Shown here: positions 8,805 to 17,962 of the stretch, piece after piece
Layout of the letters: every line of letters starts with the position of its first letter
Position numbering within the stretch: the stretch's first letter is position 1
Origin: Bifidobacterium sp. ESL0682
GTDB taxonomy: Bacteria; Actinomycetota; Actinomycetes; Actinomycetales; Bifidobacteriaceae
Direction: 5' to 3'
Length of the DNA stretch: 64,000 nucleotides
Assembly: GCF_029392815.1 (NCBI RefSeq)
Contig: NZ_CP113942.1
Coordinates: forward strand, 744,001-808,000
The notes under the pieces: generated by a model
What the model saw: the letters and a program-made list of their open reading frames with translations, nothing else
What the model was told of the DNA's origin: nothing
Database searches by the model: none
Position numbers and translations under genes: made by a program

Positions 8805-9155
8805 ATGTCGATGGTACAGATGAACGTCCGTATCGATTCCGATGTGAAGGACGACGTCGACGAGATACTCAAGCGCAAGGGGAAGACCCCAAGTTCCGTG
8901 GTGCGTGAGCTGTGGGACTTCATCAAGGATCATGGGGATACTCCGGATTTGCAGACTAAGGCTGAAAAAGCGAATAAGGAAGCCGAAAAGCAGCGCAGAC
9001 TCAAAGCGATAGAGGATGGTGCGACTTTATGGTCTCGAACGTTGAAAGAGGCGGGTTTGCCTGATGACGGTCAACATCCTTGGGCGGATATGACGTATAA
9101 GGGAATGCGCGATGCGGCTTATGAAGATTCAGTCAATGAATACGCACATGAATAA
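8805..9155 (+). CDS. RelB/DinJ-like ribbon-helix-helix antitoxin
   Basis: A 116-residue protein whose first 45 residues form a ribbon-helix-helix DNA-binding domain: the beta strand VQMNVRIDSDVK, then helices around DDVDEILKRKG and TPSSVVRELWDFIKDHG. This is typical of RelB/DinJ antitoxins. The remainder is charged and probably unfolded until it wraps the toxin. I chose the ATG at 8805, 6 bases after AGGAG, over the TTG at 8790. It is followed 14 bases later by a PIN-domain gene, so the pair looks like a type II toxin-antitoxin module. It should neutralise the toxin and repress its own promoter through the overlapping palindrome. Confidence 0.82.
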   Translation: MSMVQMNVRIDSDVKDDVDEILKRKGKTPSSVVRELWDFIKDHGDTPDLQTKAEKANKEAEKQRRLKAIEDGATLWSRTLKEAGLPDDGQHPWADMTYKGMRDAAYEDSVNEYAHE

Positions 9156-9169
9156 GAGAGGTAGGGGTA

Positions 9170-9676
9170 ATGATTGAAGAAAAACGAGTGGTTTTCGATA
9201 CGAATGTGCTGCTGGACTATCTTCTCACCTGGCGTTCTGGTAACGCGAATGCTATACAACTTCTGCGTGCCTGTTCGAATTCGGAAATGATTAAGTTGCT
9301 TTGTGTCTCTCTATCTTTAAAAGATGTTGACTATATCTCGAGGTCATCGTTTAAAAAACAATTTGCAGGCAATGAATCTGTAGTTGTACAGGCTACCGTT
9401 TCCAATATGGCTCCTAAGTTCGGTTGGCATTGCGTTGATGATTTATTGAAAATAATTGCATTGGTGGTTGCAGTCGATCAATCAACTTGTAAGCATGCTC
9501 TCAAGTTATGGGATGTTCATCCTGATTATGAAGATGATCTCATTATTGCCGCGTCGCGTCAGGCCAACGCCGACATGGTGGTGACGGGGGATCAGGATTT
9601 AATCAAGCATTTCCCGGATTTGTGCGTCAGTGTTGAGGACGCATTGAAGCAGATTGACGGAACGGACCAAGGCTAG
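9170..9676 (+). CDS. PIN-domain toxin (VapC-like ribonuclease)
   Basis: A 168-residue PIN-domain protein, probably a metal-dependent endoribonuclease acting as the toxin of the pair. The acidic active-site residues appear in order: Asp10 in VVFDTNVLLDYL, the acidic cluster DYEDD at 119-123, and Asp141/Asp143 in VVTGDQDLIKHF. Length is slightly above usual VapC (about 130-140), with a helical middle segment. It starts 14 bases after the antitoxin, behind GAGAGG...GGGG. The middle (about 9290-9520) is visibly more AT-rich than its neighbours, a sign of horizontal transfer. Target RNA is unknown. Confidence 0.82.
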   Translation: MIEEKRVVFDTNVLLDYLLTWRSGNANAIQLLRACSNSEMIKLLCVSLSLKDVDYISRSSFKKQFAGNESVVVQATVSNMAPKFGWHCVDDLLKIIALVVAVDQSTCKHALKLWDVHPDYEDDLIIAASRQANADMVVTGDQDLIKHFPDLCVSVEDALKQIDGTDQG

Positions 9677-9814
9677 ACATAAAGTCGAACGATGATTCGA
9701 AAGTTGGTAATTGACGCTTCAGATTGCATGTATCTGAGCTGATTGCAAGCCATGATCATTCGAGTGATTATTGATTCGATTTTGTAGCGAGAATATGGGA
9801 AAGCGACTTTATAG

Positions 9815-11909
9815 ATGATAGACCAGGATGAGGATTGGCCAATTGGTGAAGAGCCCTCTGTCGGCGTGGACTTTCATGGTGGCGCGCTTGCGTCGCTGAA
9901 GCAGTACTTTGGCTACGATTCGTTCCGCGAGGGACAAGATGGTCTTGTCAGCGCCATTCTCGAAGGCCACGATGTTCTAGGCGTGATGCCGACGGGCGCC
10001 GGGAAATCCATCTGCTATCAGGTTCCGGCCACCATGTTGCCGGGGTTGACCATCGTCATCTCGCCGTTGATCTCGCTGATGCGCGATCAGGTTGATGCCC
10101 TGAACGATGCAGGCATCAAAGCCGCGTTCATCAACACCACGCAGGAAAGCGACGAGCAATCCATGGTGTTCGCCCAGGCTCGGCGCGGTGATATCAACAT
10201 GCTGTATGTCGCTCCCGAACGCTTGGAAACCGAACGGTTCCGCAATTTCGCCGCGCAGGTCAAGATTTCGCTGATTACCGTTGACGAGGCGCACTGTGTT
10301 TCGCAATGGGGGCAGGATTTCCGTTCGTCTTATCTGGGAATAGGCGAATTCATCGACAGTTTGCCAGTGCGCCCGACCGTCGCCGCGTTCACCGCGACCG
10401 CAACCGAAAAAGTGCGTCGTGATATCGTTCGGCTACTTGGTTTGAAAGCTCCCAAGATCACTGTAACCGGTTTTGACCGTCCTAATCTCTATTTTGACAT
10501 CATTAACATGCCAACCAAGCGCAAGAACGTGTGGATTACGGAGTATGCGGCCAAGCATTCCGACGAATCCGGCATCGTCTATTGCGCCACGCGCAAGGAA
10601 ACCGAGGCGCTCGCCGACGAGCTGAACCGTCATGGCATCGGTGCTGCTGCCTATCACGGTGGCATGTCCCCAGAGGCGCGCGACAAGGCGCAACGCGATT
10701 TCGTCACCGACCAGATACCGGTGGTGGTGGCCACCAACGCGTTCGGCATGGGCATCGACAAGTCGAACGTTCGTTACGTTATCCATCACAACATGCCTGA
10801 AAGCATCGAAGCCTATTACCAAGAGGCCGGTCGCGCCGGGCGAGATGGGGAGCCCGGGCGTTGCACGCTGTTGTGGAACGAATCGGATATCGTCACTCGC
10901 CGCCGACTTCTGGACATGGACTCCGACAACGAGCGCATGAGTCCCGAGGAACAGGAAATCGTTCGCCAGAGCCATCGACGGTTATTGAACGCGATGATCG
11001 GCTACTGCCGTACCACCGAATGCCTGCATCGCTATATCATGCGGTATTTCGCCGATCCCAGCAGCATGGATACCACATCAGGTGTTGAGGGCGAAAACGA
11101 AAAAGCGCCGGTTCGAGTGTCAGTCGGTCTGATTCGGGTGCGACCGTCAGTAAGAGCAGTGCCTCAGAAGTTGGTCGAGAACAGGGCACGTCGGCCGAAG
11201 ATGCATCATTCAAATGCGGCAACTGCGCCAATTGCGAGAGTACGTTCGAGACCATCGACGTTTCCGATGTGGCCCGTGCCATCAGTCGTTGCGTGCACGA
11301 CATCAACCAGAGCTTCGGCATGGGCAAGATCGTTTCGGTGCTGAGAGGCTCGAAGGCCCAGGATCTCATCAACCGTCACCTTGACCGCGTGCCGAGTTAT
11401 GGCGCGTTGCATGATGTGCCGGATGCGAGGATTCGCGATGTCATCAACCAGATGGCGACCGACGGATATCTCTTCGTCTCAGAAAGCAGACTGCCGATTG
11501 TTCGTTTCGGAGCGCGTGCGGGCGAGACGGTAAAGCCTGATTTTCATTACGAGATTAAACGTATCCAGCGCAAGAAGCTTGCTTCCACCCCATCCGGTTC
11601 CGCATTCGGCTCCTATGATGACGATGCTTCGAATACGTCTGGCGGTTCGCGTGCAAGTAATGGAACCTACGGCGATTACGAACCCACCGATGAGGATGAA
11701 GCACTCTTCCAGAAGTTCCGAGAGCTTCGTCGCACCATCGCCCAGGAAATTGGCAAGCCTCCCTATATCGTCTTCTCCGACAAAACGTTACGCGACATGG
11801 CCCGTATCAAACCGGTCACTGACGCCCAGTTCCTCGCTGTCAACGGCGTGGGGAGAACAAGCTGCATCTCTACGGTCCTCGCTTCATGGATGTGGTGCGC
11901 TCCAACTAA
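9815..11909 (+). pseudogene. recQ: ATP-dependent DNA helicase RecQ, two frameshifts
   Basis: A 3'-5' DNA helicase of recombination and repair. From the N-terminus: Walker A MPTGAGKSICYQ, DEAH box TVDEAHCVSQWG, helicase motifs ITVTGFDRPNLYF, NAFGMGIDKSNVRYVIH and QEAGRAGRDGEPG. These are followed by the zinc-binding cysteines (CRTTECLHR, then FKCGNCANC), a winged-helix region and a C-terminal HRDC domain. The reading frame breaks twice. Near 11100-11104 an A5 run is one A short, and restoring it gives NEKSAGSSVSRSDS leading into KCGNCANC. At 11850-11853 a G4 run is one G short, and restoring it gives the HRDC end VNGVGENKLHLYG and a stop at 11907-11909. Both look like sequence errors. The coordinates give the reconstructed gene of about 698 residues. 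Confidence 0.85.
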
Positions 11910-12099
11910 GGACCATAAGGTTAGTTGCTGGTCGCAGCGGTTTGTCTCTGATTAGTACGGAAGTGGGCTGCCCAAGGCTCGCGATATGGTGGACGCCGGA
12001 TTTAATGTATAGCAGTGTCTGCTGGATTGGGAATGCGCGGCGCTTGTAGGAAAGCGTCATGGCGAAATCCTGTGCAGCGGCAGCGGAGTAGGAGTTCGG

Positions 12100-13383
12100 T
12101 TGAGCAGCGAGCCACGATTGCAGGAAGAGCCACGTGAAGGCGTCCCTGAGGTGACTGACACGCTTGAGGGGTTCCGCGAGGCCTGCAGCAGGTTGGCGGC
12201 GGGCAACGGTTCGCTTGCCGCCGATGCCGAACGCGCTTCCGGCTATCGTTATGGGCATGAGGATTGGCTCGTGCAGTTCAAACGCACGGGTTCGGGCATC
12301 GTCCTTTTCGACCCGATAGCGTTGAATAAAGCCGGTGCGGACTGGAACGAATTCAACCGTGCCGTCGGTGACGCCACATGGATTATCCATGATTCCTTGC
12401 AGGATCTGCCGGGCTTCACTGATCTGGGTATGAAGGTCCGCAATCTTTTCGACACTGAAATCGCCGCAAGGCTGCTGGGCCTCAAGCGTTTCGGTCTGGC
12501 CGCCGTCACCGAACATTATCTTGGCATTACCTTGGCCAAGGAGCATTCCGCAGCGGACTGGTCGTACCGTCCTTTGCCGCGCGATTGGCGTAATTATGCG
12601 GCACTCGATGTCGAACTGCTGATTGAACTCGAAACGAAAATGCGTGCCGACCTCAAGAAGGCTGGGAAAATACAATGGGCTGAAGAGGAATTCAGCCATG
12701 CTCTTCAGCAGGGGACAGGTCCGCAGACGCCTCATCCGGTTCCCTGGATGCGCATTTCTCATTTCACCGCGCTTGGTCATGACAGACGTGGGCAGGCCGT
12801 AGCCAAGGCTCTCTGGGAGAAACGTGACGAACTTGCCCGGGAAAACGACATAGCTCCAACGTTGCTCTTGAGCGATGCCGCCATCATCGAAGCCTCGCAG
12901 AAGAAGCCGCATAACGCACGTCAGTTCCGTGCCATCCGCAGTCTGAATGAGCGGGTGCGCATTCACATGGGCAATGAACAGGACAAGATGTTCGAGCGTT
13001 ATGCTCCGATTCAGCGTTCGGTAAAGCCAAACGTATGGAAGGAAACCATTCAGGAGGCACTGAAGCTCAAGCCGAAGGACTGGCCCGAGCCGCCTGCACC
13101 GCCACAGGAAACGCAGGCCAATGCGCCGCGTTCGATGAAATATTGGTCAGTCCACCAGCCGGAACGGTTCGCCCGTCTCAAGAAAGTGCGCGCCGTTATC
13201 GCCCAGATTGCGCAAGATACTAGGACTCCGCCCGATGTGGTCATCAAGCCGCAGATCATACGCAACCTCTGCTGGCAAGACAATGCGGCTGAGCTCGATA
13301 TCCCCGAATTTCTGCGGGAGCAGGGGGCTCGCCAATGGCAGATTGCACTTGTTGCCGAGTCCGTAAGTCGCGTTATTATATGA
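12100..13383 (+). CDS. rnd: Ribonuclease D with HRDC domain
   Basis: A 3'-5' exoribonuclease of tRNA and stable RNA maturation, 427 residues. The DEDDy nuclease core shows Asp42 and Glu44 in AADAERASGYRY, the second aspartate in IIHDSLQDLPGF and the Tyr-x3-Asp signature in NYAALDVELL. It is followed by an HRDC-type domain (about 215-300) and a second C-terminal helical repeat, as in actinobacterial homologues. The start is a TTG at 12100, placed 7 bases after AGGAG; there is no in-frame ATG at a suitable position. About 190 bases separate it from recQ with nothing recognisable. Confidence 0.9.
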   Translation: MSSEPRLQEEPREGVPEVTDTLEGFREACSRLAAGNGSLAADAERASGYRYGHEDWLVQFKRTGSGIVLFDPIALNKAGADWNEFNRAVGDATWIIHDSLQDLPGFTDLGMKVRNLFDTEIAARLLGLKRFGLAAVTEHYLGITLAKEHSAADWSYRPLPRDWRNYAALDVELLIELETKMRADLKKAGKIQWAEEEFSHALQQGTGPQTPHPVPWMRISHFTALGHDRRGQAVAKALWEKRDELARENDIAPTLLLSDAAIIEASQKKPHNARQFRAIRSLNERVRIHMGNEQDKMFERYAPIQRSVKPNVWKETIQEALKLKPKDWPEPPAPPQETQANAPRSMKYWSVHQPERFARLKKVRAVIAQIAQDTRTPPDVVIKPQIIRNLCWQDNAAELDIPEFLREQGARQWQIALVAESVSRVII

Positions 13384-13432
13384 GGGTTGCCTATAGGCAG
13401 ATGTAGTTGGAATTATCGTCAGGAGCACTAGC

Positions 13433-14812
13433 GTGAAAATCAGCGTGAGGAATCTCGAGCCCACCAAGGTGAAGCTCACCGTCACCGTCGACCCGGAAGA
13501 GTTCGACCCATATCTCGATCAGGCCCGCGAGGAGATCGCCAAGCAGATCAGCGTCCCGGGCTTCCGTAAGGGTCACGTGCCCGGCAAGATCATCGACCAG
13601 CGTGTCGGTTTCGGTGCCGTCGCTGGCGAGGCCGTCAACAGCGCCGTCCCGGAGCTCTATTCCAAGGCTCTCGAGGAGAAGAAGATTCGTCCGATGGCCC
13701 AGCCTGAGCTGGATGTCAAGGAACTGCCGACCAGCGAGAAGGACGACACCAAGGTCAAGTTCATCGCCACTGTCGAGCGTCGTCCCGAAATCGAGCTGCC
13801 GAAGCTCGATGGCATGACCCTTGAGGTTCCTAAGGCAGAGGTCACCGATGAAGATGTCGACAAGCGTCTTGACAATCTTCGTCAGCGTTTCGGCACCCTC
13901 GTGGGCGTCGATCGTCCTGCCAAGAAGGGCGATTTCGCCAACATCGATCTCGATGCACAGATTGACGGCGAGTCCGTCGATTCGCAGGAAGGCGTGAGCT
14001 ACGAGCTCGGCAGCGGCAAGCTGCTCGACGGCATCGACGAAGCGCTCGACGGCCTGTCTGCCGGCGAAGAGACCACTTTCGAAGGCACGCTGGAAAGCGG
14101 CGACCACGAAGGCGAAAAGGCCCAGATCAAGGTCAAGGTCAATTCTGTCAAGGCCGAAGAGCTGCCGGAGCTCGACGACGATTTCGCCCAGGAAGCTTCT
14201 GAGTTCGATACGTTGGATGAGCTCAAGGCCGACATCCGCAAGCAGTGTGAGCGTGACGGCGAAGGCCGCCAGGCCAATGAGGCACGTGATGCGTTCCTCG
14301 ATGCCCTGAAGAAGGACGTGGAGATTCCGCTGCCCGCAGGCGTCCGCAAGGAAATGATCGAAGAGCGCCTGAAGCAGGTCACCGCCGATCCTGAAAAGGC
14401 CACCGACGAACAGAAGAAGGAAGCCGAAGAGACCACCGACAAGGAACTTCAGGACCAGATCGTGCTCGACACCCTGGCTGAGCAGCTCGACGTCAAGGTT
14501 TCCCAGATGGATGTCACCAACTTCCTCGCCTCCATCGCCCAGCAGTACGGCATGGATCCGAGTGCCTTCATCAACGCCATCGTCCAGAACGGCCAGCTTG
14601 GCTCTGCCGTCCAGGAAGTCGGCCGTTCCAAGGGTCTGCTTGCCGGCATGCGCGCCGTCAAGTTCACCTGCGAAGGCAAGGATCTCGATCTGACCCCGTT
14701 CCTCGGTGAGGACGAGGCTGTCGAAGATGCCGAAGAGAACGAAAGCGTCGAGGCCGCTTCTGCAGCCGCTGCCGTCGCCGACGAACTCTCGGAGCAAGAC
14801 GAAGCTGAGTGA
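13433..14812 (+). CDS. tig: Trigger factor, ribosome-associated chaperone and prolyl isomerase
   Basis: Binds the ribosome exit tunnel and holds nascent chains. The 459-residue product has the ribosome-binding N-domain (VSVPGFRKGHVPGKIIDQR, carrying the GFRxGxxP signature around residues 43-50), a central FKBP-type isomerase domain (about 160-245) and a helical C-terminal chaperone domain. It ends in an acidic Ala/Glu tail. The start is a GTG after CAGGAG. Codon use is strongly biased to preferred codons, which fits high expression. It lies upstream of the clp genes, as is common in actinobacteria, and is followed by a terminator. Confidence 0.96.
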   Translation: MKISVRNLEPTKVKLTVTVDPEEFDPYLDQAREEIAKQISVPGFRKGHVPGKIIDQRVGFGAVAGEAVNSAVPELYSKALEEKKIRPMAQPELDVKELPTSEKDDTKVKFIATVERRPEIELPKLDGMTLEVPKAEVTDEDVDKRLDNLRQRFGTLVGVDRPAKKGDFANIDLDAQIDGESVDSQEGVSYELGSGKLLDGIDEALDGLSAGEETTFEGTLESGDHEGEKAQIKVKVNSVKAEELPELDDDFAQEASEFDTLDELKADIRKQCERDGEGRQANEARDAFLDALKKDVEIPLPAGVRKEMIEERLKQVTADPEKATDEQKKEAEETTDKELQDQIVLDTLAEQLDVKVSQMDVTNFLASIAQQYGMDPSAFINAIVQNGQLGSAVQEVGRSKGLLAGMRAVKFTCEGKDLDLTPFLGEDEAVEDAEENESVEAASAAAAVADELSEQDEAE

Positions 14813-14844
14813 TTTCGGAATAATTTCTGATTGAAGACTCTATG

Positions 14845-14876
14845 AGGGAGTCGGGGGTTGCCTCGGCTCCCTTTTT
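14845..14876 (+). terminator. Rho-independent terminator after tig
   Basis: Stem AGGGAGTC (14845-14852) with GGCTCCCT (14865-14872), one G-T type mismatch, followed by five T residues. Confidence 0.75.
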
Positions 14877-15130
14877 GTATGCTCGATGTTCGCGGCTCGT
14901 TATCGGTGTTCGAATTCGAAATCATTTGGTGCCGTAGAGGTTTCGCAGCTATGAATATTTTTTGTTTTGCGATTGCCTTCTGCTTTACCAATGTCAATGA
15001 TTGACGGACGGGAATGGTCATGATGTAGCGTGATTCTTCGTGGTCATGATTATATTGGTCTGAAGATAAAAAGCCGGAGGTAGCTGGAACCTCTACGCAT
15101 ATCAATTATTGTGGAAAGTCAGAAGCGCTG
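14877..15130. other. Intergenic region, no feature recognised
   Basis: About 250 bases between the tig terminator and the ClC gene. No convincing small gene, repeat or RNA is visible; it presumably carries the promoter of the ClC gene. Confidence 0.4.
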
Positions 15131-16433
15131 GTGAAACAAGAGAACGATAGCGGATTGAAACGGTTGGGCATGATCGCCGCCGTCATATTCCTGCTCGGCG
15201 GAGTCGTCGGCGTGAGCTCGGGGCTGCTTGGCCTCATGCTGAGTGGCGTTGAACGGCTCATGCTTGGTTACGTCGAAAATCCTTTGGATCCCAGTCCTTA
15301 TCAGGTGGCGGCTTGGCGACGTATCGCATCGATCGTCGGCGGATCCATATTCGCAGCCGTCGTCTGGTGGTTGCTGCGTAGCAAAACCACCAAAGTGCCC
15401 TCGGTTAAGAAAGCTGTTGCAGGGGAGCGGATGCCGGTCTGGCAGACCACCGTTCATGTGTTGCTTCAGATTTTCATCGTCGGTTCCGGTTCGTCCATCG
15501 GCCGTGAGGTGGCTCCGCGTGAGTTCGGCGCGATGCTGGGCCAACGCTTCTCGCAGCTGTTCCATCTGAACCGCGAAAAAGACCGCAGAACTGTTGTGGC
15601 CGTAGCTGCCGCCGCTGGCCTTGCCGGTGTCTATAACGCTCCGCTTGCCGGCACGTTTTTCGCCATCGAGATCTTGCTTGCAGACATCAGCATGGAAACC
15701 GTTACTTTGGCGTTAGGCACTTCGGTAGTTTCCGCCTATATCGCTTCGATGATTCGTGGGCGTGGCACGTTCTACGGTATGGCCGCCATGGGCAAATCAG
15801 CAATTCCGACGCTGAGTCTTACTTTGTTCGCCCTCATCGCCGGCATCATCTGTGGCATCGCAGGTGCGTGGTTCCGTAAAGGCTCTCAATGGGCCGAAGA
15901 CAACAAGTCCCAAGGTGCAGGAATCCTTTGGATGATGCCGCTGGCGGCGCTGGCAACCGGCATCGTGGCGATATGGCTGCCACAGGTCATGGGCAACGGC
16001 CGTTCCGTGGCGCAATATGCTTTTGCCGCCACTGCTCGTGAGGCCAATGCCGTCATCCCGATTCTGCTGGCATTGCTGGTGGCCAAGGCCGTATTGACAC
16101 TAGCGACCATTCGTTCCGGCGCTTCCGGTGGGGTGCTCCAACCCGGCATTTCGATAGGTGCGACGATTGGCGCCTTACTTGGTTTTTGCGTGGGTTATGG
16201 TCAGTCCTGCCGACACCGTGGCTGCATGCGCACTCGTCGGTGCTTCGGCGTTGCTTGCAGCCTCTCAGCAGGCACCGCTCATGGCGATGTGTCTGGTGAT
16301 GGAACTGACTGGAGCTCCGATGGCATTCTTCGTGCCGGTTGGCGTCGGGGTGGCCGTGTCGGCACTGGTTTCGCACGGTTTCAACGATTTTCTTTCTCGT
16401 TCTCAGCGCAAAAAACAGCGGGCTGTCGTATAA
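15131..16433 (+). pseudogene. ClC-family chloride channel or H+/Cl- antiporter, frameshifted
   Basis: A ClC-type membrane protein of about 434 residues after repair. ClC signatures are present: GSGSSIGREVAPREFGAML (the GxGREGP-equivalent selectivity region), AAGLAGVYNAPLAGTFFAIE and GASGGVLQPGISIGA, with about ten hydrophobic segments. The frame breaks at the T5 run 16183-16187. Removing one T joins IGALLGF to AWVMVSPADTVAA, then ALVGASALLAASQQAP and a normal end at 16431-16433. This is the only case in the window with an extra rather than a missing base. The start is a GTG at 15131 with a weak ribosome site. The coordinates give the reconstructed gene. Confidence 0.82.
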
Positions 16434-16485
16434 GTGCGGGTAATATCGTTAACGGTAATAAATACGTGAATATCAAGGAGATACG

Positions 16486-17109
16486 GTGGCAGGATTGCTG
16501 ACATCTATGCCGTCGATGGACGAGGGGGATTCGGCCCCCGCCATCACGGATCCGATTTTCAATAGGCTTCTCAAAGAACGCATCATCTGGCTTGGCGATG
16601 AGGTCAAGGACTCCAATGCCAACGTCATTTGCGCGCAGATGCTGATGCTCGCGGCCGAAGATCCGAAGAAGGATATCTGGCTCTACATCAATTCGCCCGG
16701 TGGCTCGGTTACCGCAGGCATGGCCATCTACGACACCATGCAGCTCATCGAACCTGACGTGGCCACCGTGGCTGTCGGTATGGCGGCTTCCATGGCCCAG
16801 TTCCTGCTTTCCAGTGGTACCAAGGGCAAGCGCTTCGCCACCAGCCACACCCGCATTCTGATGCACCAGCCTTCGGGCGGCATCGGCGGAACGGCCACTG
16901 ATGTGCGTATTAACGCCGAGCTGATCATGGATATGAAGAAGACCATGTCGCAGCTCACCGCCGACCAGACCGGCCACACTCTTGAAGAGATCTATCGCGA
17001 CAACGAGTACGATCACTGGTTCACCGCCCAGCAGGCGCTGGACTATGGGTTCTTCGACAAGATCGTGACCACGCCGGGCAGCATGCGTACGGAAAAGGCA
17101 GGGGAGTGA
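16486..17109 (+). CDS. clpP1: ATP-dependent Clp protease proteolytic subunit 1
   Basis: A serine protease subunit of the barrel that degrades unfolded proteins handed over by Clp ATPases, 207 residues. Nucleophile Ser102 is in VGMAASMAQF and His127 in ILMHQPSGG; the oxyanion glycine strand is YINSPGGSVTAG. A GTG start follows AAGGAG. The gene overlaps the reading frame of clpP2. Actinobacteria usually carry two clpP genes whose products make a mixed ClpP1P2 tetradecamer, which fits this pair. Confidence 0.95.
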   Translation: MAGLLTSMPSMDEGDSAPAITDPIFNRLLKERIIWLGDEVKDSNANVICAQMLMLAAEDPKKDIWLYINSPGGSVTAGMAIYDTMQLIEPDVATVAVGMAASMAQFLLSSGTKGKRFATSHTRILMHQPSGGIGGTATDVRINAELIMDMKKTMSQLTADQTGHTLEEIYRDNEYDHWFTAQQALDYGFFDKIVTTPGSMRTEKAGE

Positions 17110-17114
17110 GCAAC

Positions 17115-17786
17115 ATGGCAAGTGAAGAAGCGAAGTTTGTAGCTCGTGCCGAGCGTCTCGCCGGCCCCCGTGGTGTGGCCGGGTTCGCGCCGCAGAGCCG
17201 TTACGTGATGCCGCAGTTCAGCGAAAAGACGCCGTACGGCATGAAGACGCAGGATGCGTATTCGAGGCTGTTCGAAGATCGTATTATCTTCATGGGCGTG
17301 CAGGTGGACGACACCTCCGCCGACGACATCATGGCCCAGCTGCTCGTCTTGGAAAGCCAGGACCCGAACCGCGACGTGATGATGTATATCAATTCTCCCG
17401 GCGGTTCCATGACCGCGATGACGGCAATTTACGACACGATGCAATACATCAAGCCGGATGTGCAGACCGTTTGCCTTGGACAGGCAGCTTCTGCTGCAGC
17501 CGTCGTTCTTGCAGCCGGAACCAAGGGCAAGCGCCTGATGCTGCCGAACGCTCGTGTGCTGATCCACCAGCCTGCCATCGATCAGGGAGCCGGCAAGGCC
17601 ACCGAAATCGAGATTCAGGCCAAGGAGATGCTGCGTATGCGTGAATGGCTCGAGAACACGCTGGCCAAGCACACCGGCCAGTCTGCTGAGCGTATCCGCA
17701 AGGACATCGAGGTTGACACCTTCCTGACGGCTCAGGAGGCCAAGGACTATGGCATGGTCGACGAGGTGCTCGCCAATCGCAAGTAG
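17115..17786 (+). CDS. clpP2: ATP-dependent Clp protease proteolytic subunit 2
   Basis: The second Clp protease subunit, about 223 residues, with nucleophile Ser126 in LGQAASAAAVVL, His151 in VLIHQPAID and the strand YINSPGGSMTAM. It has a longer N-terminal extension than ClpP1, probably partly a propeptide. A GTG at 17106 overlaps the clpP1 stop, but I prefer the ATG at 17115, 8 bases after GGGGAG. Together with ClpP1 it should form the mixed protease barrel served by ClpX encoded next. Confidence 0.94.
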   Translation: MASEEAKFVARAERLAGPRGVAGFAPQSRYVMPQFSEKTPYGMKTQDAYSRLFEDRIIFMGVQVDDTSADDIMAQLLVLESQDPNRDVMMYINSPGGSMTAMTAIYDTMQYIKPDVQTVCLGQAASAAAVVLAAGTKGKRLMLPNARVLIHQPAIDQGAGKATEIEIQAKEMLRMREWLENTLAKHTGQSAERIRKDIEVDTFLTAQEAKDYGMVDEVLANRK

Positions 17787-17838
17787 CGATGGCGACTATA
17801 CTGCGATTCGCCGTGTAGATTTATAACAAAAACAATTC

Positions 17839-17870
17839 GATACCCCTTGCGTTCGCGCGTGAGGGGTATC
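17839..17870 (+). terminator. Hairpin between clpP2 and clpX
   Basis: GATACCCCT (17839-17847) and AGGGGTATC (17862-17870) form a perfect 9-bp stem with a GC-rich loop. There is no T tail on the + strand, so it may be a partial terminator, a processing site or a regulator site. Confidence 0.4.
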
Positions 17871-17883
17871 GTCGTAATCAGAG

Positions 17884-17906
17884 TCGCCGCAGGAAGAGAG
17901 CGGCGA
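17884..17906. promoter_or_regulatory. Inverted repeat in the clpX leader
   Basis: TCGCCGC (17884-17890) and GCGGCGA (17900-17906), 9 bases apart, lie 57 bases before the clpX start. They could be an operator or a leader hairpin; the regulator is unknown. Confidence 0.3.
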
Positions 17907-17962
17907 GTAAACGGCTCAATACAGGATTGAACTGAAAGCGTGTGACGCGGTAAGGAGAAGGC

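Noticed and set aside
13391-14797. Long - strand frame opposite trigger factor
   Set aside because: A shadow of the strongly codon-biased tig gene; the + strand product has all trigger factor domains.
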